A stretch of 64,000 nt of DNA from Variovorax ginsengisoli (lineage in GTDB: Bacteria; Pseudomonadota; Gammaproteobacteria; Burkholderiales; Burkholderiaceae_C). This document shows, one piece after another, positions 56,039-64,000 of the stretch. Below the pieces are notes generated by a model. It did not search any database, was not told where the DNA came from, and saw nothing but the letters and a program-made list of their open reading frames with translations. Numbering within the stretch: position 1 is the stretch's first letter; each line of letters begins with the position of its first letter. The translations under genes and the position numbers were made by a program. The stretch covers positions 620,001 through 684,000 of the forward strand of contig NZ_RCZJ01000001.1 in assembly GCF_006438845.1 (NCBI RefSeq), written 5' to 3'.

Positions 56039-56794
56039 ATGTCGACCACCATGCGCGAAATGCTGGAAGCCGGTGTCCATTTCGGCCATCAAACCCGCTT
56101 CTGGAACCCCAAGATGGCGCCGTTCATCTTCGGCCATCGCAACAAGATTCACATCATCAACCTGGAAAAGTCGCTTCCGATGTTCCAGGACGCGATGAAG
56201 TACGCCAAGCAGCTCACCGCCAACCGCGGCACGATCCTGATGGTCGGCACGAAGCGTCAAGCCCGTGAAATCGTCGCGGCCGAAGCGCAACGCGCCGGCG
56301 TGCCTTATGTCGACACCCGCTGGCTCGGTGGCATGCTGACCAACTTCAAGACCGTCAAGACGTCGATCAAGCGTCTGAAGGAAATGAAGGCGCAGCTCGA
56401 GGGCGGTCTCGACAGCCTGAGCAAGAAGGAGCAGCTGACGTTCTCTCGCGAAATCGCGAAGCTTGAAAAGGACATCGGCGGCATCCAGGACATGACCGCG
56501 CTGCCCGACGCCATCTTCGTGATCGACGTGGGCTTCCACAAGATCGCCGTGGCCGAAGCTCAGAAGCTGGGCATCCCGCTGATCGGCGTGGTCGACTCCA
56601 ACCATTCGCCCATCGGCATCGACTACGTGATCCCCGGCAACGACGACTCGTCGAAGGCCGTGACGCTTTACGCCCGTGGCATTGCTGACGCGATCCTCGA
56701 AGGCCGCAATAACGCTGCCAACGATGTGGTCAAGGCCGTGAGCGAAGGCGGCAGCGACGAATTCGTCGAAGTCGAAGAAGGCGCATCGGCCTGA
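56039..56794 (+). CDS. rpsB: 30S ribosomal protein S2
   Basis: S2 (251 residues) binds the 30S head-body junction and helps S1 join. The start [22 protein letters not shown] and [13 protein letters not shown] are family signatures; [16 protein letters not shown] lies near the end, followed by an acidic tail. GGAG lies eight bases before the ATG. First gene of the large operon; a hairpin separates it from tsf. Confidence 0.98.
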   Translation: MSTTMREMLEAGVHFGHQTRFWNPKMAPFIFGHRNKIHIINLEKSLPMFQDAMKYAKQLTANRGTILMVGTKRQAREIVAAEAQRAGVPYVDTRWLGGMLTNFKTVKTSIKRLKEMKAQLEGGLDSLSKKEQLTFSREIAKLEKDIGGIQDMTALPDAIFVIDVGFHKIAVAEAQKLGIPLIGVVDSNHSPIGIDYVIPGNDDSSKAVTLYARGIADAILEGRNNAANDVVKAVSEGGSDEFVEVEEGASA

Positions 56795-56818
56795 TCGCTG
56801 TCTTCTCGAGCCTTGAAG

Positions 56819-56843
56819 AAGGGGCTTTGCGGCCCCTTTTTTT
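56819..56843 (+). terminator. Terminator/attenuator between rpsB and tsf
   Basis: AAGGGGC pairs with GCCCCTT around TTTGC-G, followed by T7 at 56837-56843. It lies 25 bases after the rpsB stop. In other bacteria a partial terminator here lets S2 exceed EF-Ts. Confidence 0.85.
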
Positions 56844-56874
56844 GATCTGATTTTTTGAATACGGAGTACGAATA

Positions 56875-57801
56875 ATGGCTGCTGCAATCACCGCAAGCAT
56901 GGTTGGCGAACTGCGCGCGAAAACCGACGCGCCGATGATGGAATGCAAGAAGGCTTTGACCGAAGCCGAAGGCAACATGGAAAAGGCCGAAGAGCTGCTG
57001 CGCATCAAGCTCGGCAACAAAGCTGGCAAGGCTTCGGGCCGCATCACCGCCGAAGGCGTGGTCACGGCTTTCGTCGACGGCGACGCCGGCGGCATGATCG
57101 AAATCAACTGCGAAACCGACTTCGTCACCAAGAACGACAGCTTCCTCGCCCTGGCAAACGCCTCAGCCATGCTGGTGGCGAAGAACAAGCCGGCCGACAT
57201 CGCTGCACTGGGCGCATTGCCATATGAACAAGACGGTTTCGGTCCGACGCTCGAAGACGTGCGCAAGGGCCTGATCGGCAAGATCGGCGAGAACATGAGC
57301 TTTCGCCGCTTCAAGCATTTCGGCGGCAATGGCAAATTGGCTTCCTACCTTCACGGCACGCGCATTGGCGTCATGGTCGAGTTCGAGGGTGACGATGCGG
57401 CTGCCAAGGACGTGGCGATGCACATCGCGGCGATGAAGCCGGTCGCGATTTCCAGTGCCGACGTGCCTACCGATCTGATTGAGAAAGAACGCGCTGTTGC
57501 AGCGGGCAAGGCCGAAGAAGACCGCAAGGTCGCCGAGGCCGCGGGCAAGCCGGCGCAGCCTGCCGACATCGTTGCCAAGCGCATCGAAGGCGGCGTGCAG
57601 AAGTACCTCAAGGAGGTCTCGCTTCACAACCAGCCGTTCGTGAAGAACGACAAGCAGACCGTCGAAGCGATGCTCAAGGCTGCAAACAGCTCGATCAAAG
57701 GCTTCACGCTTTATGTGGTCGGCGAAGGCATCGAGAAGAAGGTCGACGACTTCGCGGCCGAAGTGGCTGCGCAGGTCGCTGCAGCCAAAGCCGCTGCCTG
57801 A
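56875..57801 (+). CDS. tsf: Elongation factor Ts
   Basis: EF-Ts (308 residues) exchanges GDP for GTP on EF-Tu. The N-terminal UBA-like domain has [19 protein letters not shown]; the core contains ETDFVTKND, the segment that contacts EF-Tu. Dimerisation and C-terminal modules follow with [20 protein letters not shown] precedes the ATG. A slightly long family member. It lies after the rpsB attenuator and 156 bases before pyrH. Confidence 0.98.
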   Translation: MAAAITASMVGELRAKTDAPMMECKKALTEAEGNMEKAEELLRIKLGNKAGKASGRITAEGVVTAFVDGDAGGMIEINCETDFVTKNDSFLALANASAMLVAKNKPADIAALGALPYEQDGFGPTLEDVRKGLIGKIGENMSFRRFKHFGGNGKLASYLHGTRIGVMVEFEGDDAAAKDVAMHIAAMKPVAISSADVPTDLIEKERAVAAGKAEEDRKVAEAAGKPAQPADIVAKRIEGGVQKYLKEVSLHNQPFVKNDKQTVEAMLKAANSSIKGFTLYVVGEGIEKKVDDFAAEVAAQVAAAKAAA

Positions 57802-57957
57802 ACGGCTCGCCCCCAAGGCTGCGGTGCACTTCGTGTCGCCTGCGCCTTTTCCCTGCCGGGGGCGACACCAGCGGCCCGGCTCAGCCGGTTCCCGCGGTGC
57901 GCCCCGGCTGGACTTCCACTTAAACTCGCCCCCTGTCATCCCTGAAGGAATCTGCCC

Positions 57958-58680
57958 ATGTCCGAACCTCGCCCAGCCCACAAGCGCATCTTGCTGAAGC
58001 TGTCGGGAGAGGCGCTGATGGGCGACGATGCGTTCGGCATCAACAGGGCGACCATCGTTCGCATGGTCAGCGAGATCGCTGAAGTGGTGAACATGGGCGT
58101 CGAGGTGGCGGTCGTGATTGGTGGCGGGAACATCTTTCGCGGCGTTGCCGGGGGCTCGGTCGGCATGGACCGCGCCACGGCCGACTACATGGGCATGCTG
58201 GCCACCGTCATGAACGCGTTGGCCCTCGCCGACGCCATGGACAAGCAGGGCCTGATCGCCCGCGTGATGTCGGCGATCGCCATCGAACAGGTGGTCGAGC
58301 CTTACGTGCGTCCCAAGGCCTTGCAGTACCTCGAAGAGGGCAAGGTCGTGATCTTCGCGGCCGGGACCGGCAACCCCTTCTTCACGACCGACACGGCCGC
58401 CGCATTGCGCGGTGCCGAAATCGGCGCGGAGCTGGTGCTCAAGGCGACCAAGGTCGACGGCGTCTACAGCGCCGACCCCAAGCTGGACCCCCACGCCACG
58501 CGTTATGCCTCGTTGACCTTCGACGAGGCCATCGGAAAGAATCTCGGCATCATGGACGCCACGGCTTTCGCGCTGTGCCGCGACCAGAAGTTGCCGATCA
58601 AGGTGTTTTCGATCTTCAAGAACGGCGCCCTCAAGCGCGTCGTGCTCGGCGAGGACGAAGGCACCCTGGTGCATGCCTGA
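57958..58680 (+). CDS. pyrH: Uridylate kinase
   Basis: PyrH (240 residues) phosphorylates UMP to UDP and is typically hexameric and regulated by GTP and [17 protein letters not shown] is the ATP-binding start, [11 protein letters not shown] follows, and [16 protein letters not shown] is the UMP-site block. GAAGGA lies nine bases before the ATG. It feeds pyrimidine nucleotides for RNA and for CDP- and UDP-linked envelope precursors made by genes downstream. Confidence 0.97.
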   Translation: MSEPRPAHKRILLKLSGEALMGDDAFGINRATIVRMVSEIAEVVNMGVEVAVVIGGGNIFRGVAGGSVGMDRATADYMGMLATVMNALALADAMDKQGLIARVMSAIAIEQVVEPYVRPKALQYLEEGKVVIFAAGTGNPFFTTDTAAALRGAEIGAELVLKATKVDGVYSADPKLDPHATRYASLTFDEAIGKNLGIMDATAFALCRDQKLPIKVFSIFKNGALKRVVLGEDEGTLVHA

Positions 58681-58693
58681 GGAGCAAAAAATA

Positions 58694-59254
58694 ATGACCA
58701 TTGCAGACATTCGAAGCGCGACCGACGCGAAGATGAACCAGTCGATCGCCGCTTTCCAGAACAACCTTTCCAAGATCCGCACCGGGCGCGCCAACTCCGC
58801 GCTGCTCGATTCGGTGCACGTCGACTACTACGGCTCTTCCGTGCCGCTCAGCCAGGTGGCCAATGTGTCGGTGCTCGACTCGCGCACCATCAGCGTCCAG
58901 CCGTGGGAAAAGGGCATGGGCGCCAAGATCGAGAAAGCGATTCGCGAGAGCGATCTGGGGCTCAACCCCTCGTCCATGGGCGAACTGATCCGTGTGCCGC
59001 TGCCGGCCATGAGCGAGGAACGCCGCAAGGAAATGACCAAGTTGGTTCGCAACGAGGGCGAGAACGCCAAGATCGCGACACGCAACCTGCGCCGCGATGC
59101 CAACGAGTCGGTAAAGAAGCTGGTCAAGGACAAACTTGCTTCAGAGGATGACCAGAAACGCGCCGAGGCCGACATCCAGAAAGTCACCGACCGGCACATT
59201 GCCGAGATCGACCGGCTGATTGCGGCCAAGGAAGCCGAGATCATGGCAGTCTGA
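58694..59254 (+). CDS. frr: Ribosome recycling factor
   Basis: RRF (186 residues) splits post-termination ribosomes with EF-G. The family start with [20 protein letters not shown] and the block [18 protein letters not shown] are clear; [20 protein letters not shown] lies in the second helix. GAGGAG overlaps the end of pyrH and precedes the ATG at 58694. Its stop shares one base with the uppS start (TGATG). Confidence 0.98.
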   Translation: MTIADIRSATDAKMNQSIAAFQNNLSKIRTGRANSALLDSVHVDYYGSSVPLSQVANVSVLDSRTISVQPWEKGMGAKIEKAIRESDLGLNPSSMGELIRVPLPAMSEERRKEMTKLVRNEGENAKIATRNLRRDANESVKKLVKDKLASEDDQKRAEADIQKVTDRHIAEIDRLIAAKEAEIMAV

Positions 59255-59985
59255 TGAGCACCTTTGCCGCCGCGCCGAACCACATTGCCATCGTCATGGA
59301 CGGCAATGGCCGCTGGGCGACACGGCGTTTTCTGCCTCGCGTGGCGGGGCACAAGCAAGGCGTGGAATCGCTGCGCCGCTGTGTCAAGGCCTGCGTCGAC
59401 AGAGGTGTAGGGGTGCTCACGGTGTTTGCCTTTTCCTCCGAGAACTGGAATCGCCCGGTCGAGGAAGTGACCGGACTGATGGAACTGATGGTGGGCGCGC
59501 TTGGCCGTGAGGTGCCGAAGCTGCGCGAAGACGGTGTGCAACTGCACTTCGTGGGCGAGCGCGGCGGCCTGACCGAAAAGATGGTTGCGGGTCTGGTGCA
59601 AGCAGAAGCCTCTACGGCGCACAACACACTGCTGGTGCTCAACGTTTGTTTCAACTACGGGGGCCGATGGGACATCGCGCGCGCTGCCGCGCGGCTGGCG
59701 GAGCGCGGAGAGCCCTTGACCGAATCGAATCTCGATCGTGCAATGGCCTTGGCGCACGTGCCCGATCCCGATCTTTTCATTCGCACTGGCGGTGAACAGC
59801 GACTGTCGAATTTTCTGCTGTGGCAGAGCGCCTACACCGAGCTGTTTTTCAGCGACAAGCTGTGGCCGGAATTCGATGAGGCGGCGCTCGACGAGGCGAT
59901 CGGCACTTTCCAGGGTCGGGAGCGCCGCTTCGGCAAAACCTCGGCCCAACTGAACGCCGGGCACGCAGATCGGCAGACAGCCTGA
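59254..59985 (+). CDS. uppS: Isoprenyl transferase (undecaprenyl diphosphate synthase)
   Basis: UppS (243 residues) condenses isopentenyl diphosphate onto farnesyl diphosphate in cis to make the undecaprenyl carrier. VMDGNGRWATRR is the diphosphate-binding start, FAFSSENWNRP the substrate loop, and FIRTGGEQRLSNFLLWQSAYTE is present in part as the C-terminal signature. It is coupled to frr and to cdsA by TGATG overlaps. Confidence 0.96.
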   Translation: MSTFAAAPNHIAIVMDGNGRWATRRFLPRVAGHKQGVESLRRCVKACVDRGVGVLTVFAFSSENWNRPVEEVTGLMELMVGALGREVPKLREDGVQLHFVGERGGLTEKMVAGLVQAEASTAHNTLLVLNVCFNYGGRWDIARAAARLAERGEPLTESNLDRAMALAHVPDPDLFIRTGGEQRLSNFLLWQSAYTELFFSDKLWPEFDEAALDEAIGTFQGRERRFGKTSAQLNAGHADRQTA

Positions 59986-60848
59986 TGCTCAAGCAACGCA
60001 TCTTTACGGCGATCGTGCTGCTGGCCATTCTGCTGCCGGCCCTGTTCTATCCCTCGCGCGTGCCGTTCGCCTGCGTGATGCTCGTCCTGATTGGCGCTGC
60101 TGCCTGGGAGTGGGGGCGGCTCAACGGCTACGGTCCGAAAATGTCGGTGTTCCTCGGCGTCGAAATGGTCCTGCTCTGTGCGCTTTCGTGGTGGCTGGGT
60201 CTGCTCGAGCAGAGGCTTCTCGGCGTGTGGATCGCAGCGAGTGCGGCTTGGGTGTTGGGCGGTGCCGCCTTGCTGCGTGGCGGTGTGCCAGGCTGGCCGC
60301 GCATTCCCAGAGGCGTTCGCCTGGTCGCCGGGCTGCTGGCGCTCTGGGTAGCCTGGCTCGCAGCGGTTCAGGCGCGCAGCGTCGGTGGTGCTGCCATGGG
60401 CGGCATCAATTTCCTGCTGTCCCTTCTGGTGTTGGTCTGGGTCGCCGACGTGTTCGCCTATTTCGCCGGGCGACGTTTCGGACTCAAGTTCACGCGCAAC
60501 AAGCTGGCGCCCTCCATCAGCCCCGGTAAAAGCTGGGAAGGTGTTTGGGGCGGCATGGTCGGCGTGATGGTGCTCGCGCTCGCATGGGTCTGGGCCGATG
60601 CGGTCACGCAGACGACGGTTGCCAGTCTCTACAGCCGACTGGCCGAACGTGGCTGGTGGCTTCTGCTGATCGGCGTGGCGTTTCTGGCGGCCATGAGTGT
60701 CGTGGGAGACCTTGTCGAATCACTCGTCAAGCGGAGCGCCGGTGCCAAGGACAGCAGCGCCCTTTTACCGGGCCATGGCGGCGTGCTCGATCGCGTCGAT
60801 GCGCTGCTGCCGACTCTCCCGATCGCCATGATGCTGGCCTCGTTGTGA
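59985..60848 (+). CDS. cdsA: Phosphatidate cytidylyltransferase
   Basis: CdsA (287 residues) makes CDP-diacylglycerol, precursor of all phospholipids. About seven or eight hydrophobic helices span the inner membrane. The C-terminal signature runs [20 protein letters not shown] and then GVLDRVDAL, with the conserved Lys, Asp and Gly residues. It lies between uppS and dxr, overlapping both. Confidence 0.96.
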   Translation: MLKQRIFTAIVLLAILLPALFYPSRVPFACVMLVLIGAAAWEWGRLNGYGPKMSVFLGVEMVLLCALSWWLGLLEQRLLGVWIAASAAWVLGGAALLRGGVPGWPRIPRGVRLVAGLLALWVAWLAAVQARSVGGAAMGGINFLLSLLVLVWVADVFAYFAGRRFGLKFTRNKLAPSISPGKSWEGVWGGMVGVMVLALAWVWADAVTQTTVASLYSRLAERGWWLLLIGVAFLAAMSVVGDLVESLVKRSAGAKDSSALLPGHGGVLDRVDALLPTLPIAMMLASL

Positions 60849-62035
60849 GTCAGACCGACCGACAAAAGGTGACGGTGCTGGGGTCGACCGGCTCCGTTGG
60901 CGTCAGCACCCTGGATGTCATCGCGCGACATCCAGATCGCTTCGAGGTTTTTGCGCTGTCGGCAGCCACGAAGGTCGAGGAAATGCTGGCGCAGTGCGCG
61001 CTTTTCTCTCCCCGTTTCGCGGTGATGGCCAGCGCGCCGCATGCCGCCGTGCTTGCCCAACGTTTACGGGCGAACGGTCTCGCTACCGAGGTATTGGCCG
61101 GCCCGGGCGCCTTGGAAACCATCGCCTCGCATGAAGCGGTCGACAGTGTGATGGCGGCGATCGTCGGTGCGGCGGGGCTGGGTCCGTGTCTTGCGGCAGC
61201 CAACGCAGGCAAGCGCCTGCTGCTGGCCAACAAGGAGGCGTTGGTCGTCGGCGGCGAGCTGTTCATGCATGCCGTGCGTGAGGGCGGTGCCACGCTGTTA
61301 CCGATCGACAGCGAGCACTCGGCGATCTTTCAATCGCTGCCTGAAGACGCGACGACTTGGGCGCGGCGCATCGAAAAGATCATCCTCACCGCATCGGGCG
61401 GGCCGTTTCGTACGCGCCAGGCCGGCACGCTGCAGGGGGTCACGCCCGAGCAGGCCTGTGCCCATCCGAATTGGACGATGGGCCGCAAGATTTCGGTCGA
61501 CTCGGCCACCATGATGAACAAGGCGCTCGAGGTCATCGAGGCGTGCCATCTCTTCGGCGTGGCGCCGGAGCAGATCGAGGTGGTGATTCATCCGCAAAGC
61601 GTGGTTCATTCCATGGTGCAATTCACCGATGGGTCGGTCATCGCCCAACTTGGTACGCCCGATATGCGAGTGCCAATTGCCGTCGGATTGGCTTGGCCCG
61701 AACGCATCGAGAGTGGTGCCGCGCGGCTGGATTTCCGCCAGATGGCAGCCATGACTTTCGAGGCACCGGACGAAGCGCTGTTTCCTGGCCTGGCGCTCGC
61801 ATGGCATGCACTGCGTGCCGCGCCTGGCACGACGGCGGTGCTCAACGCCGCCAACGAGGTGGCGGTCGAGGCTTTTCTCGACCGTCGATTGCGCTTCGAT
61901 CGCATTCATGCGGTCAACATGGAAACTTTGAGCGCGGTGACATCCTCGAAGCCGGGGTCGCTGGCGGACCTGCTGGCACTCGACGCCAAGGCGCGCTCGG
62001 CGGCCCGTGCCGCCGCTTTGCGCTTCGCGGCCTGA
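60845..62035 (+). CDS. dxr: 1-deoxy-D-xylulose 5-phosphate reductoisomerase
   Basis: Dxr/IspC (396 residues) converts deoxyxylulose phosphate to methylerythritol phosphate with NADPH; it is the fosmidomycin target. [15 protein letters not shown] is the NADPH loop, [15 protein letters not shown] has metal ligands, and [20 protein letters not shown] is the substrate-site signature. The GTG at 60845 places the NADPH loop near the N-terminus and overlaps the cdsA stop (GTGA). IspD and IspF, later enzymes of the pathway, are encoded at 37 kb. Confidence 0.96.
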   Translation: MSQTDRQKVTVLGSTGSVGVSTLDVIARHPDRFEVFALSAATKVEEMLAQCALFSPRFAVMASAPHAAVLAQRLRANGLATEVLAGPGALETIASHEAVDSVMAAIVGAAGLGPCLAAANAGKRLLLANKEALVVGGELFMHAVREGGATLLPIDSEHSAIFQSLPEDATTWARRIEKIILTASGGPFRTRQAGTLQGVTPEQACAHPNWTMGRKISVDSATMMNKALEVIEACHLFGVAPEQIEVVIHPQSVVHSMVQFTDGSVIAQLGTPDMRVPIAVGLAWPERIESGAARLDFRQMAAMTFEAPDEALFPGLALAWHALRAAPGTTAVLNAANEVAVEAFLDRRLRFDRIHAVNMETLSAVTSSKPGSLADLLALDAKARSAARAAALRFAA

Positions 62036-62068
62036 CGCTGTCGCTTTGCCACCTCTCACGGAGTTCCG

Positions 62069-63448
62069 ATGCTCACCGTCGTCGCCTTCATCGTTGCGCT
62101 CGGCCTTCTGATTGCTGTGCACGAGTACGGTCACTACCGTGTGGCCGTGGCTTGCGGCGTCAAAGTCTTGCGCTTTTCCGTGGGTTTCGGCCACACGCTC
62201 TACCGCTGGAAACCCAAGCATCAGAAGCCGGGGCAGGACACCGAGTTCGTCATCGGCGCGTTCCCGCTGGGCGGCTATGTGAAGATGCTCGACGAGCGCG
62301 AGGGCACAGTCCCGCGGGAAGAGCGCCACCTCGCGTTCAACACGCAGCCGCTGCGTTCACGCGCGGCAATCGTGGCGGCCGGTCCGATCGCGAACCTGCT
62401 GCTGGCGGTGCTGCTCTATACATTGGTGAACTGGATTGGCGTCCAGGAGCCTGTTGCCACATTGGGCCGACCGGTGGCCGCATCGCTGGCCGAGCAGGCC
62501 GGGCTGCGTGGCGGTGAACGCGTCACGCAGGCCGGCTTCGACGGCGAACTGGCGACCGTGCAGTCCTTCGAGGACCTTCGCTGGCGCATGACGCGTGGGG
62601 CACTGGACGGGCGCGACCTCACATTGGAAATTGCGGGCGATGGCGCGCAGCCCAACCGCACCGTTCTGCTGCCGCTCAGCCGCATCGAAACCAGGGACGC
62701 TGACGCGCAGATGTTCCGAAAGATCGGCGTGATCTCACCTTTGACGCGACCCGAGATCGGTGAGCTCGTGGCCGGTGGTGCCGGTGAGCGCGCCGGCTTG
62801 CAAAAGGGCGACCTGGTGCGCTCTGTCGGCACGACAACAGTGGTCGATGGCCAACAGTTGCGCGAACTCATCAGAGCTTCGGTCGATGGCGCCAACCCGC
62901 GCACGCAAGCTTGGCAACTCTTGCGTGGTGGCCGCGAAATCATGCTCGAGGTCACGCCTGAAGTGCGTGACGAGAGCGGCGCCAAAGTCGGGCGCATCGC
63001 GGCGTACGTCGGTGCGCCGCCTGCCATGGTCACAGTTCGCCAAGGACCGATCGACGGAATCTGGCGCGGCGTCGTGCGCACATGGGAGGTTTCGGCGCTC
63101 ACTGTCCGCATGATGGCCAAGATGGTCATTGGTGAAGCCTCGCTCAAGAACTTGAGCGGTCCACTGACGATTGCCGACTATGCAGGCAAATCGGCCAGCC
63201 TGGGCGTCACGCAATATCTGGTGTTCTTGGCTCTGATCAGCGTCAGTCTCGGAGTGCTCAACCTGATGCCGCTGCCGGTCCTCGATGGGGGGCACCTGAT
63301 GTATTATCTTTGGGAGGGCCTGACCGGCAAAAGCGTCTCCGATGCATGGATGGAACGGTTTCAGCGCGGCGGCGTTGCCTTGTTGCTCGTGATGATGTCC
63401 ATCGCACTTTTCAACGACGTCAACCGACTCTTCGGGCTCTTTGGTTAA
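62069..63448 (+). CDS. rseP: RIP metalloprotease RseP (site-2 protease)
   Basis: RseP (459 residues) cuts anti-sigma factor RseA within the membrane and releases sigma E under envelope stress. The zinc site AVHEYGHYRVA is in the first helix, and NLMPLPVLDGGHLM near residue 400 supplies the third ligand. Two PDZ-like domains lie between (about residues 120-290), and there are four membrane helices. CGGAG precedes the ATG. It is next to bamA, as in most proteobacteria. Confidence 0.95.
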   Translation: MLTVVAFIVALGLLIAVHEYGHYRVAVACGVKVLRFSVGFGHTLYRWKPKHQKPGQDTEFVIGAFPLGGYVKMLDEREGTVPREERHLAFNTQPLRSRAAIVAAGPIANLLLAVLLYTLVNWIGVQEPVATLGRPVAASLAEQAGLRGGERVTQAGFDGELATVQSFEDLRWRMTRGALDGRDLTLEIAGDGAQPNRTVLLPLSRIETRDADAQMFRKIGVISPLTRPEIGELVAGGAGERAGLQKGDLVRSVGTTTVVDGQQLRELIRASVDGANPRTQAWQLLRGGREIMLEVTPEVRDESGAKVGRIAAYVGAPPAMVTVRQGPIDGIWRGVVRTWEVSALTVRMMAKMVIGEASLKNLSGPLTIADYAGKSASLGVTQYLVFLALISVSLGVLNLMPLPVLDGGHLMYYLWEGLTGKSVSDAWMERFQRGGVALLLVMMSIALFNDVNRLFGLFG

Positions 63449-63484
63449 CTCTTGCCGGCCCTTCGTGCGCCGTCTCAATCACAA

Positions 63485-64000
63485 ATGAACAAAACATTCA
63501 GTCGCTTCCGTCTGCGTAGCGTGGCCGCGGTCATCGCCAGCACGCTTGCCGCCACTGCCGCCTGGGCCGTCGAGCCCTTCACGGTGCGCGACATCCGCGT
63601 CGAAGGTCTGCAGCGCGTCGAGCCCGGCACCATCTTCGCATCGCTGCCGCTTCGCGTGGGTGACACATACAGCGACGAGCGTGGCTCTGCAGCAATCCGG
63701 GCCCTGTTTGAACTGGGGCTGTTCAAGGACGTGCGGCTGGACGTCAGCGGCAATGTTCTGGTCGTGATCGTCGAAGAGCGGCCGACTGTGGCCGATGTCG
63801 ATTTCGTCGGCACCAAGGAATTCGACAAGGCGGCGCTCCAGAAAGCGCTGCGCGAAGTGGGGCTGGCCGATGGCCGCCCCTACGACAAGGCGCTGACCGA
63901 TCGCGCCGAGCAAGAGCTGAAGCGCCAGTACGTGAGCCGCAGTCTCTACAACGCCGAGGTCGTGACCACGGTGACGCCAATCGAGCGCAACCGCGTGAAT
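63485..64000 (+). CDS. bamA: Outer membrane protein assembly factor BamA (5' part)
   Basis: The first 172 codons of BamA; the gene runs off the window. A signal peptide (to about AAWA-V, residue 28) is followed by POTRA1 beginning FTVRDIRVEGLQRVEPGTIF and POTRA2 beginning near DVDFVGTKEFDK. BamA inserts beta-barrel proteins into the outer membrane with the Bam lipoproteins. The order rseP-bamA is conserved. No barrel domain is visible because of the window end. Confidence 0.95.
   Translation, partial: MNKTFSRFRLRSVAAVIASTLAATAAWAVEPFTVRDIRVEGLQRVEPGTIFASLPLRVGDTYSDERGSAAIRALFELGLFKDVRLDVSGNVLVVIVEERPTVADVDFVGTKEFDKAALQKALREVGLADGRPYDKALTDRAEQELKRQYVSRSLYNAEVVTTVTPIERNRVN

Overview
The window is a GC-rich, densely packed chromosomal segment from a betaproteobacterium, most likely Comamonadaceae (Variovorax-like). 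The evidence is gene content and order. There is a complete rpsB-tsf-pyrH-frr-uppS-cdsA-dxr-rseP-bamA run, a tripartite tricarboxylate transporter with a Bug-type binding protein, PhaR and 3-hydroxybutyrate dehydrogenase, and a LysR/LlpE/RND efflux locus laid out like Burkholderia bpeT-llpE-bpeEF-oprC. Third codon positions are strongly G/C, so long open frames lie antisense to nearly every gene; those were discarded. I see no insertion sequence, prophage, CRISPR array or rRNA.

Layout. 0-6.5 kb: a secreted fumarase/argininosuccinate-lyase-superfamily protein, an orphan ABC binding protein divergent from a TonB-domain lipoprotein, and a minus-strand operon (FAD oxidoreductase, gluQ, trmB). 6.5-11.4 kb: an unknown 261-residue protein, a LysR regulator divergent from pirin-doxX-wrbA-like-pirin, and a 58-residue charged protein. 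11.5-19.8 kb: a second LysR regulator divergent from a lipase-like protein and a complete tripartite RND pump. 20-24 kb: cobQ-cobT-cobS-cobC, the late steps of cobalamin assembly. 24-28.3 kb: DUF1801 protein, nth, an orphan HipA-type kinase, an aminotransferase and two small proteins. 28.3-32.4 kb: a tctCBA-type transporter with an Ldh-family dehydrogenase. 32.5-38 kb: serB and mfd (minus strand) divergent from ispD-ispF. 38-46.3 kb: an EnvZ/OmpR-like two-component system, a SIMPL protein, bdhA, a hydrolase, relA and tRNA-Val. 46.4-51.7 kb: phaR, rimO, tRNA-Leu, rnr and a short-chain dehydrogenase. 51.7-55.9 kb: an amidase-dadA-nnr group on the minus strand. 55.9-64 kb: the translation/isoprenoid/envelope run from rpsB to a truncated bamA.

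The last run joins protein synthesis (S2, EF-Ts, RRF), UMP supply, isoprenoid and undecaprenyl synthesis (Dxr, UppS, plus IspD/IspF at 37 kb), phospholipid synthesis (CdsA) and envelope quality control (RseP, BamA). Many neighbouring genes overlap by 1 or 4 bases (ATGA, GTGA, TGATG), which implies translational coupling.

I found no wholly new multi-gene system. The observations most worth checking are: a HipA-type kinase with no HipB whose autophosphorylated serine is alanine; a lipase-like protein in the efflux operon that has lost its catalytic Ser and His; rnr, which has no ATG, GTG or TTG behind its strong ribosome binding site but an in-frame ATC exactly where a start should be; a structured rpsB leader; and a secreted lyase-superfamily protein with an altered active-site motif.
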